This document shows, piece by piece, positions 46,371 to 57,023 of a stretch of 64,000 nt of DNA (within the stretch, counting starts at the first letter, position 1; each line of letters starts with the position of its first letter). Below the pieces are notes generated by a model, which saw only the letters and a program-made list of their open reading frames with translations, did no database searches and was not told where the DNA came from. Position numbers and translations under genes: made by a program. This stretch comes from Thelonectria olida (taxonomy: Eukaryota; Ascomycota; Sordariomycetes; Hypocreales; Nectriaceae), in NCBI GenBank assembly GCA_020736575.1, contig JAGPYM010000019.1, forward strand, positions 434,001 to 498,000, in the 5' to 3' direction.

Positions 46371-46839
46371 TAAGTGACTCATCTATGAGAGCGGGTTTCA
46401 CCAAGCTCTCAGGAACAGTCGATATGAGCGGGCGAAAAAGGTCAAACATTGCCAACGCACTAAAGCAGAGGACAGGGACATCGAGGGTTGGCAGGAAGTG
46501 AAGCTGCGGACATACCGCCTTGGGTTCCATACGTTCATTACGGGGTCTAAATTTTGTCTCCTAATAGTTATTGAATTGGAGCCAGCAGGGACATTTTAGT
46601 CACATGACTAGCCACGTGACCTAGCGACCAGCATAAAAAGGAGAAAGATAAATGATAATACGTCCATTGCGCATGCAACTTAGTTAGTCAATAAGATAAT
46701 GCAAGTCTTGCTGATATTTGTCTCCGTAGCTTGTGCCTTCTAACCGCTAAATAACAGCGAGCCCTTGCCGATTTCGATCCCAAATACAGTTGATGCCTAG
46801 CCCTTCGAATATGCGCATCCTTAAGCACAAATGAGAGGC
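46371..46839. other. Intergenic region
   Basis: No gene is seen. A CACGTG E-box at 46613-46618 sits inside an inverted GTCAC/GTGAC pair (46599-46603 and 46616-46620), with CATAAAAAGG about 15 bases downstream. This looks like a plus-strand promoter without a gene next to it. Confidence 0.3.
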
Positions 46840-47190
46840 TTATTCGTTTGCGAATGGAACGGCGACGAGAGGAGGTGTCTTATAATCGAGTGACTTGCCG
46901 GAAATCTGCCATTGGAAGCACATAACGACATTTCCAATCATTCTCGCGTCCCAAGACTTTGTGCCCTCACTGTGCCAGAGGGCAACAAGAAAGTCCTTTA
47001 GCCCAGCGAATCCCGGCATTCCCTTCGAGATCGTTTGGGTCTGCTCACTTCTCGCTGCAGCCCAAAGGGTGACATAAGGACCCTCACGCAAAGTTTCCCA
47101 CTTGGGGGTTATACGCTGGTTATGTGTCCCGACCCACTCCGCAACGGTTTGCATATCTTTCTCTTGCTGGTTATCGGTGGAAGATGACAT
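46840..47190 (-). CDS. Small hypothetical protein, 116 residues
   Basis: A single ORF begins MSSSTDNQQEKDMQTVAEWV with A at -3 of the ATG, a good start context. The composition is ordinary for a soluble protein, with six tryptophans. Motif-like stretches are LREGPYVTLWAAAR and DFLVALWHSEGTKSWDARM. There is no signal peptide, membrane helix or domain that I recognise. It sits alone in the accessory segment between the CHAT relic and a possible hAT relic. It may be a lineage-specific gene or a fragment of a longer one; coding status is uncertain. Confidence 0.45.
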   Translation of the reverse strand: MSSSTDNQQEKDMQTVAEWVGTHNQRITPKWETLREGPYVTLWAAARSEQTQTISKGMPGFAGLKDFLVALWHSEGTKSWDARMIGNVVMCFQWQISGKSLDYKTPPLVAVPFANE

Positions 47191-48066
47191 CTTGTGTTTC
47201 GAATTGGTTTGGAGCTGTGTACTGTTTCAGTTTGACTTGGTACTTCTGAATTTATTAAGGTGAGGACTGTAAAGCTTCAGAATCAATGGAAAAGGTCAAG
47301 CGTGTAAGCGCAATTATAGTTCCGCTGTGCTAGCATGATTCAAATCATTAATCTTCGGAGGTCTGAATCACACCGCGTTATCTACTTGATTGGCTTCACT
47401 CCCTGAGATAACGAATACAGACTCGGCGCTGATTAACAGAGTCCCAGACCCAAGATTCACACGATATGTCCAGCAATTGATAGGAAATTTGACTGCATTT
47501 GAGAGCACCTTGCCCTATCTTCACTGATAAAGTAATTTACAGGACAACCACGTACTAACTTACTAAAATCTGCTGCGTTAGATACAGATACTTGATGCTT
47601 ATCGATAAACGTATCACCTCGAGCATTTGTATCTTCTATCTTCTTCTAACTTCTTGGTCTAGAACAGACAAGTCGCACATCACGCTATAGAAGCAGCAAT
47701 TTTTTGTTCAAGCTCTTTCGCAAATATCGGTCCCAATATTAGCCTCTTCGCTTTCGAGGACCCGCAAGCTTTCTCATTTCGTGACTTCTCTCTCAGGGCG
47801 TAAGGCAATTTCCACACGCGTAGGCAACCGCGTACTTTCACCATGTCTATTACGGCACCTTATTCCACTACCCATTCAACCTTCGACCTCTACCACTGCT
47901 ACTAACCACCTGCTGCCCACTGTTCACTGACCTTCTATCCACTGTCTTTAGCATCTGGCGGCCGCCTTCGATTACCTCCCAGTTCGAATACAACGCATCC
48001 GATGCTAGCAACGCGTGATCTATCGACCTCAGCCAACGTGATACTGTTAACAGTCTACCTACCGCG
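47191..48066. other. Intergenic region
   Basis: It is AT-rich in places and no gene is recognised. The end of this stretch may belong to the hAT-like relic that follows. Confidence 0.4.
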
Positions 48067-48318
48067 TTGTGGCAAGGTCGCCGCTTCATTAGGGCTGATG
48101 CCCTCGCGCAGAAGGGATCCAGGGGCAGGACGAGCTGGATTAAAGACCATGCCTTGATGAACCCTGGTGGGTATGCCATCGATGCGATGAATGATACAAG
48201 ATCAGTAAGCTACCTATTTAAAGCCCCAGGCATGCCGTCTGCGATAGAACATCGTGGAACAAAGCACAGGATCTTTAAACTATATCTTGACGACATCGAC
48301 GACGAATTAGGACAGTAG
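48067..48318 (+). pseudogene. Possible hAT transposase fragment (BED-like N-terminal region)
   Basis: The 83-codon ORF contains KGSRGRTSWIKDH followed, about 30 residues later, by MPSAIEHRGTKHRIF. In fungal hAT transposases an N-terminal zinc-finger region reads much like this: a GRTSWI stretch, then a short core and an SAIxHLxxKH motif. Here the CxxC core of the finger appears lost (the middle reads NPGGYAIDAMNDTR). No transposase catalytic region or terminal repeats were found nearby. The call rests on motif memory only. Confidence 0.4.
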
Positions 48319-49639
48319 ATGTTAGCTCTGACGATACCTCGGCGCTGGATCGTCATATGCAACTGTCGATCCCTCAACCTGTGAATGACCCTGTAGGATG
48401 GTGGATATCGCAATAACAGTCGTATCCTACACTCAGCATGGGCAGTACATGTATTGTGGCAAGAGGGACTTTCTCTAGCTGCAACATGTGAAGCCACAGA
48501 CCATGCCATTTTTAGAAAAGAGAGCCTTTGTGTTGCGCCTCGTCACCACGGGCATCTGCAGCTCTGTTTACTCCATTCGCCACCTCGACCTCAACTGAGA
48601 CATGCATTTCCTTGAACATTTTCCCTCTTTCCTCTCCCCAAAGATCACCGGTACCTCTCCTGATCGGCCGATAGCCTATGCAGATCAATAATTGAGTCTG
48701 TAAAGCGGGTTCGGCTGCTCGGGTACATCATAAAGCCGAGCCGTGCGTGCATATTCCCGTCTGCACGTTGAATCCGTGTCGCTGTCTCGATTGGACGGGG
48801 AGACGCACTTAGCCGTCTGGGCATGTCGAGTTAAAGGGGATCGGGACATCGGCAGGCCAGCGATTCGTTCGACAAAGCCGCAAACACATAGTGCTTTGTA
48901 TAACTGGCAGTGATGTTTGTGTGATGGCGTACCTATTCCTTCTGTGTTGGTTGCAGAGACGGGCTTCATTGACTCAGCCGGAGATACTGGCCTCATGTAA
49001 ACGACTCCGTCATTCCCAGATACTCTTCTCAGTGGCTAGGATCAATATGCAAAGTAGCCAAACCCTTGCTCGTGCCTAGATAGTTGGTTCAAGTCTACAA
49101 CTATTTACCCATTCCCATCATTAGGACTCACTTGTTGCCGCTCTTGGCCCCATGGACTTCACTAGGCCTTTGCTTCTCTGCGCACAACTGCTCGAGGGAC
49201 CTCCCCATCTTGTACCCAAGCCCCTACATACAATGCATGCTGTGCAGGCTCTCCCGCCCGCTGTGGAACCATAGATTATCACCTGATTATCAATGATAAA
49301 CAACCACGGAGGGCATTGCAAGTGGAGCTGTGTAAAAAGACATTTCCTCTTTCTGCTCAGATCTGTGAGTCCGTGGACGAGAAGCTGATATCGTTGGATG
49401 GCCAAGATTACACAGCGTCTGGTGTGTTCTTGTCAGACGTCACAATGCGTGGGGGAGAAGCATCAAAAGCGTCAAAAGTGCGTTGTGAAGACCGGATCTC
49501 GGCCTCGGTCCGACTCCACCTCTTTACCACTACGTCAGAGAAGAGACATGAAAGCTTCATTGGGCGACTTTGCGGATGGTTCATACCCGAAGACGGGAGG
49601 AGACGGGAGCTCGTCTTGTCTCTGTGCGGCCGGAATGCC
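48319..49639. other. Upstream region of the secreted cysteine-rich gene
   Basis: No gene is recognised in this 1.3 kb. ORFs at 49316-49765 and 49398-49862 overlap in different frames and run into the 5' region of the next gene, so they are treated as shadows. Confidence 0.4.
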
Positions 49640-49646
49640 TATAAAA
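49640..49646 (+). promoter_or_regulatory. TATA box of the secreted cysteine-rich gene
   Basis: TATAAAA lies 116 bases upstream of the ATG at 49762. Between them is a CT-rich leader with CATCAACATCAC, typical of fungal highly expressed secreted-protein genes. Assigned by position and sequence only. Confidence 0.55.
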
Positions 49647-49761
49647 GGCAGCCTCGATGCCAGTCAAGATCCAGCTCCTTCATCAACATCACAGACTTCA
49701 CTCAGCTCGTCTGTATCTGCTATACAAATTCAACCTTTTATCCCTATTGTCTCTATTCATC

Positions 49762-50182
49762 ATGAAGCTCTCCACTGCCACCCTCTTCGTCCTTGCCAAC
49801 GGCATCGCCGCTATGCCCTGGGCTACCAAGAACTCGGGTTCCAGGGGCGCTCGCGGCGATGAAATCACGTCAGTATTTTCCATTGCCCCTCTTATTGAAT
49901 CCCAGACACAGAGACATGCATAACGGATTGATTCATACTAAATAATCTTCCAGTCTTCGCGTCAAGGTCGCCCACGACCAGACCCCTATGCACTCACAGA
50001 AAACTGCGGACATCTGCTGGTTGCTCTGCGCTTCCGAGGAGATCGAGTGCCCCGAAGGCTGGGTGAGTTAACCTTGTGTTCTTCATCAAGATTGACGACA
50101 CTAACCTACTCTATAGTATGGTTCCCAGCAAGGTGAATGCTGGACTTGCTGCCGTAACATTGACGCTCGCCTTCAGTTGTAA
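49762..50182 (+). CDS. Small secreted cysteine-rich protein (effector-like)
   Basis: Three exons, 49762-49868, 49954-50062 and 50117-50182, give 93 residues. The signal peptide is MKLSTATLFVLANGIAA, followed by a short basic region (KNSGSRGARGDE). The mature part has six cysteines: ICWLLC, an EC before PEGW, then ECWTCC, followed by RNIDARLQL at the end. All splice sites are canonical (GTCAGT to TTCCAG, GTGAGT to CTATAG) and frames agree. The even number of cysteines, the size and the strong TATA promoter fit secreted effector or antimicrobial-like proteins of fungi. I know no family with this cysteine pattern. It lies beside AT-rich DNA and a copia relic, a common place for fast-evolving genes. 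Confidence 0.78.
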
Positions 50183-50910
50183 GGTGTGAGTAAGTGTCAT
50201 GGTATCTTTCTGTAGAGGCAGGTCAAGACACGTTGGTCATGATCCAGTAAGCAGGTCAGGTCGAAGTTACGGAATTGCGATCAATCTAGTTATTCTTGAT
50301 CAATGATGCTCTCTTCTGCCCTCGTTCAGGTAGAACCGCGGACTGGTTTTCAATTTGAACAATTGCTGCAGCCTTACCCGAGGACATGTTATCAACTCGC
50401 CGTGATTCGACAAACCTTTTACCCAGCCCTTTTCATTAGTGACAGGTTCTGTAATATATATGATTGTTAGACCACAAAGCCAAAAGTGAGATCCCGCGCT
50501 TGAGCGGGGACCTTGTCATCTACCTGAGGTAATAAGAGCTTAATGTCGACGTTCACTTCATTAACAAGCTTAGAATACAACATTGAATCATTATTAATAG
50601 AGTGGCGCCTGAACTTTGAGGCTTGAACTTCACATTATAACTAATATTAAGACTACTAAAATGAATAATCTTTCCGCGAATAATATTAGGAGTCGAGATA
50701 ATTATTATAATACTATATCCTAATCCGCAGGTGCTCTATTACATTTAATTAAGGTAGGAAATCGTGTTTATTTAAGCGCTTAAATCTTTAACTAACGAGT
50801 GGCTTAGAGCCCTATTTCTATTTGTTAGGTTAAGGGGCTATTATAGCTATAAGACGGCTCTTATCCAGCATTTTAGACTTCCGAACAACTAGTCGAAAAT
50901 AATATAGCTA
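50183..50910. other. AT-rich tract next to a transposon relic
   Basis: From about 50.45 to 50.95 kb the sequence is strongly A/T-rich with many TA steps (TTATTAATAG, ATATAATATAG). No ORF of interest is present. This is what repeat-induced point mutation leaves behind, but I did not compute an index. Confidence 0.5.
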
Positions 50911-51900
50911 TTAGAGTCTATATAATATAGGTATAAGAGCCTGGTTTGAGTAGCTATATGGGTTGCATCGTGGGAGTCTGGTGTCGTTAACCACAATAGC
51001 TGTTTGACACTGCCCAGTCCAAGTTAACGTAACCGGACAGTGGCAGCAGCGGGCCCGAGAAACAGAGTTCGAGATGGAGTCTTCCTTTGATGTATCGGAG
51101 GATCCTCTTGACGGCGGCAATATGTTCTTTGGTTGGCTTCGCGAGGAAGCGGCTGCAGAGTGAGACAGCGAAGGCGATGTCTGGTCGGGTTCCAAGCATT
51201 GCATACATAAGGGACTCAATAGCTCATGCATACCAGCTTTTGTCGTCTTGGTTGACCTCGTAACCATTGGGGGCCACTTTCAGCCGGGCATCAGTCGACA
51301 CTGGTATTGAAACTGGCTTGTAGCTATCTATGCCGAGGTCCAGGAGGACCTTTTCGAGGTAAGCGCGCTAAGACAGGAAGAGGCGGCCGTTCTTTCGATT
51401 CTTTCGGACGGCCATGCCTCATTAGTATTTACAGGGGCCAAGGTCAGTCATCTGGAACCTCTCAGAGAGTGTCTTCTTGATCGATTGGATGTCTTCGCTA
51501 CAGGGCCGACAAGCAGCAGGTCGTCGACATAGACAGCAATGTAGGTTGATCCGCAGATAAAGACTCCCACATCTGCGGTCAACAGGGTAAAGCCAAGGGA
51601 GAGCAGAAAGTCTGCGAGGGTCTGATACCAAATCTGGGGCGATTGTTTGACGCCGTACAATGCTTTGTTCGACTTGCAGACTCGGCTCATGCCATCATCA
51701 AAGACCTCCAGCTGAATGACATAGATCTCCTCATTGATAAGACCATATAGGAAAGCCATCTTGAAGTCCATCTGTTCCACTTCCAGGTCAAGAGCTGCAG
51801 CAATAGCGCCCTGCATTCCGCCCACAAGAGCAGAGCCAACGTCCCTCATCGAGGAGCAAGAGAACCTTGGCCGTCGAGCTAATAGGACTTACTAGCGACC
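50911..51900 (-). mobile_element. Ty1/copia retrotransposon relic (reverse transcriptase and RNase H side)
   Basis: On the minus strand, broken frames carry copia reverse transcriptase (RVT_2) text. MDFKMAFLYGLINEEIYVIQ and NKALYGVKQSPQIWYQTL come first, then the catalytic YVDDLLLVG. Towards 51.0 kb follow MYAMLGTRPDIAFAVSLCSR and AAVKRILRYIKGRLHLEL. Stops and frame changes separate these pieces (51.85-51.45 kb and 51.27-50.93 kb), so the element is dead. No LTR, primer-binding site, gag or integrase was identified. The plus-strand frame here has no meaning. Confidence 0.9.
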
Positions 51901-54900
51901 CTCTATACCAAGGGCCTGATTTGACCCGGGAGAGATGGGTCGAAACAACTCGGCGTGCACGAAATTGCAGAAGGATGGTGGCGATTCGGCTTTGTTGATC
52001 TCAGGCGTGATTCGGCTGAGCTTCCCCCTTTTCACGAGTCATTTCACGAGCTGACTGTTAAACTGCTCCTTCAGGCAAGATAGGTCGTTTGACCAGGGCA
52101 GAGAGAAGTGATCGAGCAGGGTCACATCCTTCTCCTTCTCCTCATCCTATGGCAGGGCTTTCCAGGCTTTGATTAGCTGGCTGCCTCTCGTTGTCTTCAT
52201 TGGATCGCATCGCCCGGAAACGCTTCCACCCAGGTCCTCAAAAATCGGTAATCAAAGACGAAAAAGCCATCCTCGAGCGTTCTTTGCATCCCATCGACAA
52301 GGACAGCACTATTACACCCTCCGGGTGTTAATCTTAGTTCATAATTCATCGTATTGCGGAAATCACCTTCACCCACTTATGCAGCCAGCACACGAAGATT
52401 CATCTCATGCAGTGAAGACGACGCACCAGACGACCAATAACTGAATGGCTATATACTGGGCACGAGGAAGCACTGCGTTGAAGAAGTATTAATCCATCAA
52501 TCCATCCGAGATAAAGGGGAGTTTGTTCGAGAGGAGGCCGCTGCACTGACGCCTCCCGTTATCTCGGCCAATTCCTGAACCCCAAGCTAAACTAATACGA
52601 TTGCATCAAAAGACAGCCCTCACTGCTTCACATCTCGCTCTTGGCCTGGGTTTTAAAAGCTAATATGGGCCAGGTATACCTCTCGGCGATTCTAAAATCA
52701 GCCCTCTAGACGACGGACGTTGGCTGCTCGCAATCTCCATGCACGAAGTGTGTCCTCGAGTGGGATGAGTAGAGTCTGGATCGCAGCCACTGGACAGCAA
52801 GCGATGATCGATAGCCCGGAGTGTCTGCCTTCGAAACGAAAGGCATAAGTCCAGTATTCAAGCGATGAAATCCTCTACGATAGGGATTGGAGAGCATAAG
52901 ATGTCTTATGCCCGAGAATCGATCTTGAGTTTCTTTGCTCTTCCTTCCACCCTTCAAATCGATCCATCTTCCTATAAACCGCCCATTTTAAGGCTTGAAA
53001 GTTTTCGCCTTACCTGCTCCATCAAAGCAATGATATTGGTGGCATTCATGCGAATCGCCACATATGTATAACGGACTTTGCCTAGATTCAAGGCTCGATG
53101 TGATGCAGCTGCCTCCACACGAAATATGATTCCAATCCTCCAAGCCCCTGCAAGGCTTATCCCTACTATGGCTTTTCACATTCCGTAAGTAAGCTATGCA
53201 TGCTTTAAACTGCGACGTTACTGTATTCAATTCGCCTCCAAGACGCGATCCTCTTCTCCCAAAATGAGGAATTTACTATATCGTGTCTTTCGAGAGGAAA
53301 GGGTCTTTAAAATAGAGAGTAATAGAAGTCGATTACATTATATTCCAAAGGATTCCAAAAGCAATCAATAATGTTAAGAACAGTCCAGGTTGTATGTAAG
53401 ATGCGAGTTGGCTGAGTTGGGTGGCAACGCCCTTAAACTAGGTCCGACTCTTAGTCCACAGCTCAGGCTGGCTCACCTCGGCTCAGGCAGGCTCAGGCAA
53501 TCTCAGGCTAAAGCAGCAAGCGCTCAGTTCCGAGGAAGGAAGGTGAGATTTTCGATGTCGGTTTTAGGGTCATGCTTTGGATTGTATGCAATGTTGGGTT
53601 TAGTATTACTTTAATATCTGCCGTGCACAAGGCAGTACCGCTTTGAACGCGTCTGTAGTGATATGGACACGTAACACCATCTATAGAGCCGCCACTTTGA
53701 TCGCTGGCGCATGACTCTGTCCGGTTTTGCAACTTACTCTGTAGATGCATTCCCTTCGAGCCCTGGAAACGGTTATGCATCCGCATCAATCGCAGTCAAC
53801 GGTTCCTCGGTATCTCTTTGATATTAGGTCTTTCTTCCAATGGGATTTACTAACATCATTCAGGAGTTTGGTCCAGGCAGCACCTCGTCATTCAGTCCCT
53901 TCCCGTCCGAGGCCACCAGATTTGCATCAGCTCCACACCGGTAAGCAGGGTGGCAGGGCACCATTACTAATTTTAGTTTAGCTCCCGCTTCTTAGCTCGC
54001 GCGGTTGAGATATTACGAAGTACGAATACTCCGCCGGAAGCTGCCCGAGCGGATATCACAGCCAGCATCCATCTCATGGCCTTGATTCCGTTCCATGCCT
54101 GTGTGAATTTTTGCTTTGGATTGCAGGTGCTTGCTGGTCAAAAACAATAATTCCAACTGCGCTTGTTAAATTAACCTCATCGTGGCTGGTTTCCAAATTC
54201 ATCATTCTGCCTGTTTTCTTGGTGAATGGACGTACCCCGCCTTGTGGCTGGGTCACCATCCATGGATCAATGTCCCTCCCTTATCCTTCCCGTCTCTTCT
54301 TACGAAGTGCGTTCCAGGTTACGACTACATTGATAGGCAAGTTAGTACGGTGCAGCACTGCAGCACTTCGTACATTACGGGCATAGATTCAAGTACGTCC
54401 GATGCCTCGGCAAAGCAGCGGCATCCCGGTCGCCCTGTAAAGCTGCCATTTGCATAGCAGCAGTAGTAGTTGGCAACAACCGAGAGCACTGACTGTAGAT
54501 AGATTCTAGGCGTCAATCTCACGCCAAAGATGACTTGGCCACCACAGGCTGAACCGATGCACACAAACCTCAGACAAGTAGAGCAAGCATGAGGTGTCAT
54601 TATCGTTGCCATAGCCATACATGTTAAGAGACCAGTCTCGTCAGTGTTTCTAATATTCTTGTTGGCCCATGAGATACCCCAGGCCCGACGACTTGCGCAG
54701 ACCGTAGAGACTCGACCTCTGATCATCTGTGTGTTCCCCGATATGGGTAGTTGCATGACGGTAAGACATTGGGATGCGGTACAACGCCACGTCATTGCCT
54801 CGACGGCAATTAGAGGGACAGGACGGGCGTTTTGAATCCAATGAGGCTTGGCATGGCGACATGGAGACATTTAATCACTTTCAGCGGTACTATATTAACA

Positions 54901-55026
54901 TGCACGATGACCCGTGTGTTTAATATATCTTGCAACTTTGCATTTCTTGCCCTTCAACAACCAAGACGTCGATTCAATTTAAATACCTTGCCCGCAGGAT
55001 ACGTTAACTTCTATCTTTTTGCCATA
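51901..55026. other. 3.1 kb region without a convincing gene
   Basis: The first 300 bases read like degenerate protein on the minus strand (for example LLDHFSLPWSNDLSCLKEQF) and may be more of the copia or another element. The rest holds only overlapping short ORFs, including a 181-codon minus ORF at 54325-54870 without a domain. The end should contain the P450 promoter. Confidence 0.45.
53458..53516 (+). repeat. Short GGCTCAGGCA-type tandem repeats
   Basis: Around 53460-53515 the unit GCTCAGGC recurs about five times in variants (GGCTGGCTCACC, GGCTCAGGCAGGCTCAGGCA, ATCTCAGGCT). It looks like a small degenerate minisatellite; no gene overlaps it. Confidence 0.7.
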
Positions 55027-56724
55027 ATGCTATCAACATTGTTTTTTGTTCTGCTCAGCAGTCTTATCTGCTACCTTTTATCGCGGCGGAAGCTCAGCCA
55101 CAACCTCCCGCCAGGGCCAAAGCCGCTCCCCATTGTTGGCAATATCATGGATCTCCCTCCACAGGGAGCACCAGAGTACCAGCACTGGATCAAGTTCCGG
55201 GCCATCTACGGCCCCATTAGCTCTGTGACGGTACTTGGAACCACGCTGGTCATACTTCAGTGCAATCGTGCAGTCCAGGACATCTTGGGGAAGATGTCAA
55301 CAAAAACCTCGGGGCGGCCAAATTTCTACTTTGCGAATGAGATGTGTGGCTTCGGAGGTCTCACGTCTAATCTCGGTTATACCTCTACCCATCGCCTGCA
55401 TCGCAAGTTCATGCACCAGCAGATGGGCACGAGAACACTCGTGGAGAGATTCCACGACATTCAAGATCTGGAGTCGCGCCGGTTCCTCCTACGGGTGTTA
55501 GATGATCCCGCCAACTTAGTCGCACATATCAAAACGTACGTCCGATCCGTCTTAACACTAGCAGTAAGAATGAGCCAAAACGCGGAAAGCTTGTTCTCAT
55601 GCAAAGCTCGATTTACTGACATGTTTATTAGTGAGGCGAGTGCCATCATTCTGCGCATAACATATGGTTATTCCATTGAGCCGCACAAGATTGACCCTCT
55701 CGTCAGCTTGATTGAGCGCATGATGGATAACTTCTCGCGCGCTCTTGTTCCCATGACGTGGTCGGTCGATATAGTTCCTTACGTCAAGTATCTCCCTGGC
55801 GGTCTTCCCGGGACATCTTTCCAAAGGACCGCTCAACGTTGGAGAGAAATCACTCGCCTGGCAACAGAGATTCCTTACCAGTTTGTTCTACGGCAAATTG
55901 CAGATGGAAACCCGCGAGAGTCCTACGTTGCTTCCCTCGTCGAAGAATACCGCAACGAAGAGAGTGAAAAGTGGATACCAAACAAGGATGACGAGGAAGC
56001 TATAAAAAACACCGCTGCAATTATCTACGGAGGAGGGGCAGATACCACCGTCTCAACCCTCAGCAGCTTTGTACTGGCCATGTTGCTCTTTCCAGAAACC
56101 CAACAACATGCCCAAGCAGAGATTGACAGTGTCGTCGGCATTGGGAAATTGCCTAGATTCGAAGATAGGGACCGGCTACCATATCTCAACGCCCTGGTCA
56201 AGGAGACTCTTCGATGGCTCCCCGTGGTGCCAATAGGCACGACCCATTTGGCCGACGAAGAAATCAATTATTCCGGCTATGTGATTCCCAAAGGTGCATA
56301 CCTGCTTCCGTCTATTTGGTGGCTTTTGCACGATCCGCAGACTTACCCGAATCCCTCTGCCTTTGATCCAGATAGGTTCCTAGAACCGCGGAATGAACCT
56401 GACCCAGCGAATCACGCATTTGGATTTGGTCGCAGGATTTGCCCCGGACGTCACTTGGCTGATGACAGCCTCTTTCTGACCATCTCACGTTTCTTGGCTG
56501 TATTCAACGTTAAGAAGGCCGTCGATGAACAGGGCAAGGAGATCGACGTCAAGGTGGAGATGACCCCAGGTCTAATCAGCCATCCCGTGGAGTTCTCCTA
56601 CAGCATTGAAGCAAGGAGTGCTAAGCACGCGGAACTAGTCCGATCTACCGAAATTGATTTTCCGTGGGAGGAGAGTGATGCAGGCCATCTAGAGAAGAGT
56701 CATTTCCCATACTTGGCAGACTAA
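55027..56724 (+). CDS. Cytochrome P450 monooxygenase (OrdA/CYP64-like)
   Basis: Two exons, 55027-55535 and 55632-56724, give 533 residues. An upstream ATG at 54832 keeps frame but adds 65 residues lacking conservation, so 55027 (MLSTLFFVLLSSLICYLLSR, a membrane anchor) is the start. The proline hinge LPPGPKPLPIVGNI follows. Then come IYGGGADTTVST of helix I, KETLRW (ExxR) of helix K, and the haem loop FGFGRRICPGRH with the cysteine ligand. It oxidises small organic molecules in the endoplasmic reticulum membrane with a reductase partner. The sequence style matches fungal P450s labelled O-methylsterigmatocystin oxidoreductase, but that name is generic. The intron (GTACGT to TTATTAG) is 96 bases without a stop. 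Removing it restores the conserved HIKTEASAIILRITYGY. No other biosynthetic gene is adjacent. Confidence 0.92.
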   Translation: MLSTLFFVLLSSLICYLLSRRKLSHNLPPGPKPLPIVGNIMDLPPQGAPEYQHWIKFRAIYGPISSVTVLGTTLVILQCNRAVQDILGKMSTKTSGRPNFYFANEMCGFGGLTSNLGYTSTHRLHRKFMHQQMGTRTLVERFHDIQDLESRRFLLRVLDDPANLVAHIKTYVRSVLTLAVRMSQNAESLFSCKARFTDMFISEASAIILRITYGYSIEPHKIDPLVSLIERMMDNFSRALVPMTWSVDIVPYVKYLPGGLPGTSFQRTAQRWREITRLATEIPYQFVLRQIADGNPRESYVASLVEEYRNEESEKWIPNKDDEEAIKNTAAIIYGGGADTTVSTLSSFVLAMLLFPETQQHAQAEIDSVVGIGKLPRFEDRDRLPYLNALVKETLRWLPVVPIGTTHLADEEINYSGYVIPKGAYLLPSIWWLLHDPQTYPNPSAFDPDRFLEPRNEPDPANHAFGFGRRICPGRHLADDSLFLTISRFLAVFNVKKAVDEQGKEIDVKVEMTPGLISHPVEFSYSIEARSAKHAELVRSTEIDFPWEESDAGHLEKSHFPYLAD

Positions 56725-57023
56725 AGGTTGAGTATGGTAATAGCCCTAATTTGACACTTCGATCCGCTCCCTTTGCACTTGCTCCTAGTGAGTCGAAGAG
56801 GAAAGGAAAGAAAGCTGCATGTGTCTGCCACTCTGCTATAAGTTCACATGGTTTGGCTAGGTCACGGGAAAGCTGACCTCTTCCACTCCAGCGGATCTCA
56901 CTGCCTGGATCTTCCAGTTCATTTCCCCAAGCCCTGTTAGAATAGCCACACATGAGAATACCTCGGGCAATTTAGTATTTATCAATCGAGATATGTATCG
57001 GTCCCACCTATTCAGGCTATTTA

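Noticed and set aside
49020..49110. A GGTTCAAGTC string resembling a tRNA B box
   Set aside because: No cloverleaf can be folded around it: the T-arm stem does not pair with a seven-base loop and no acceptor stem is found.
54325..54870. A 181-codon minus-strand ORF upstream of the P450
   Set aside because: It is rich in Cys and Met with no fold-like pattern and overlaps the P450 promoter and several competing ORFs.
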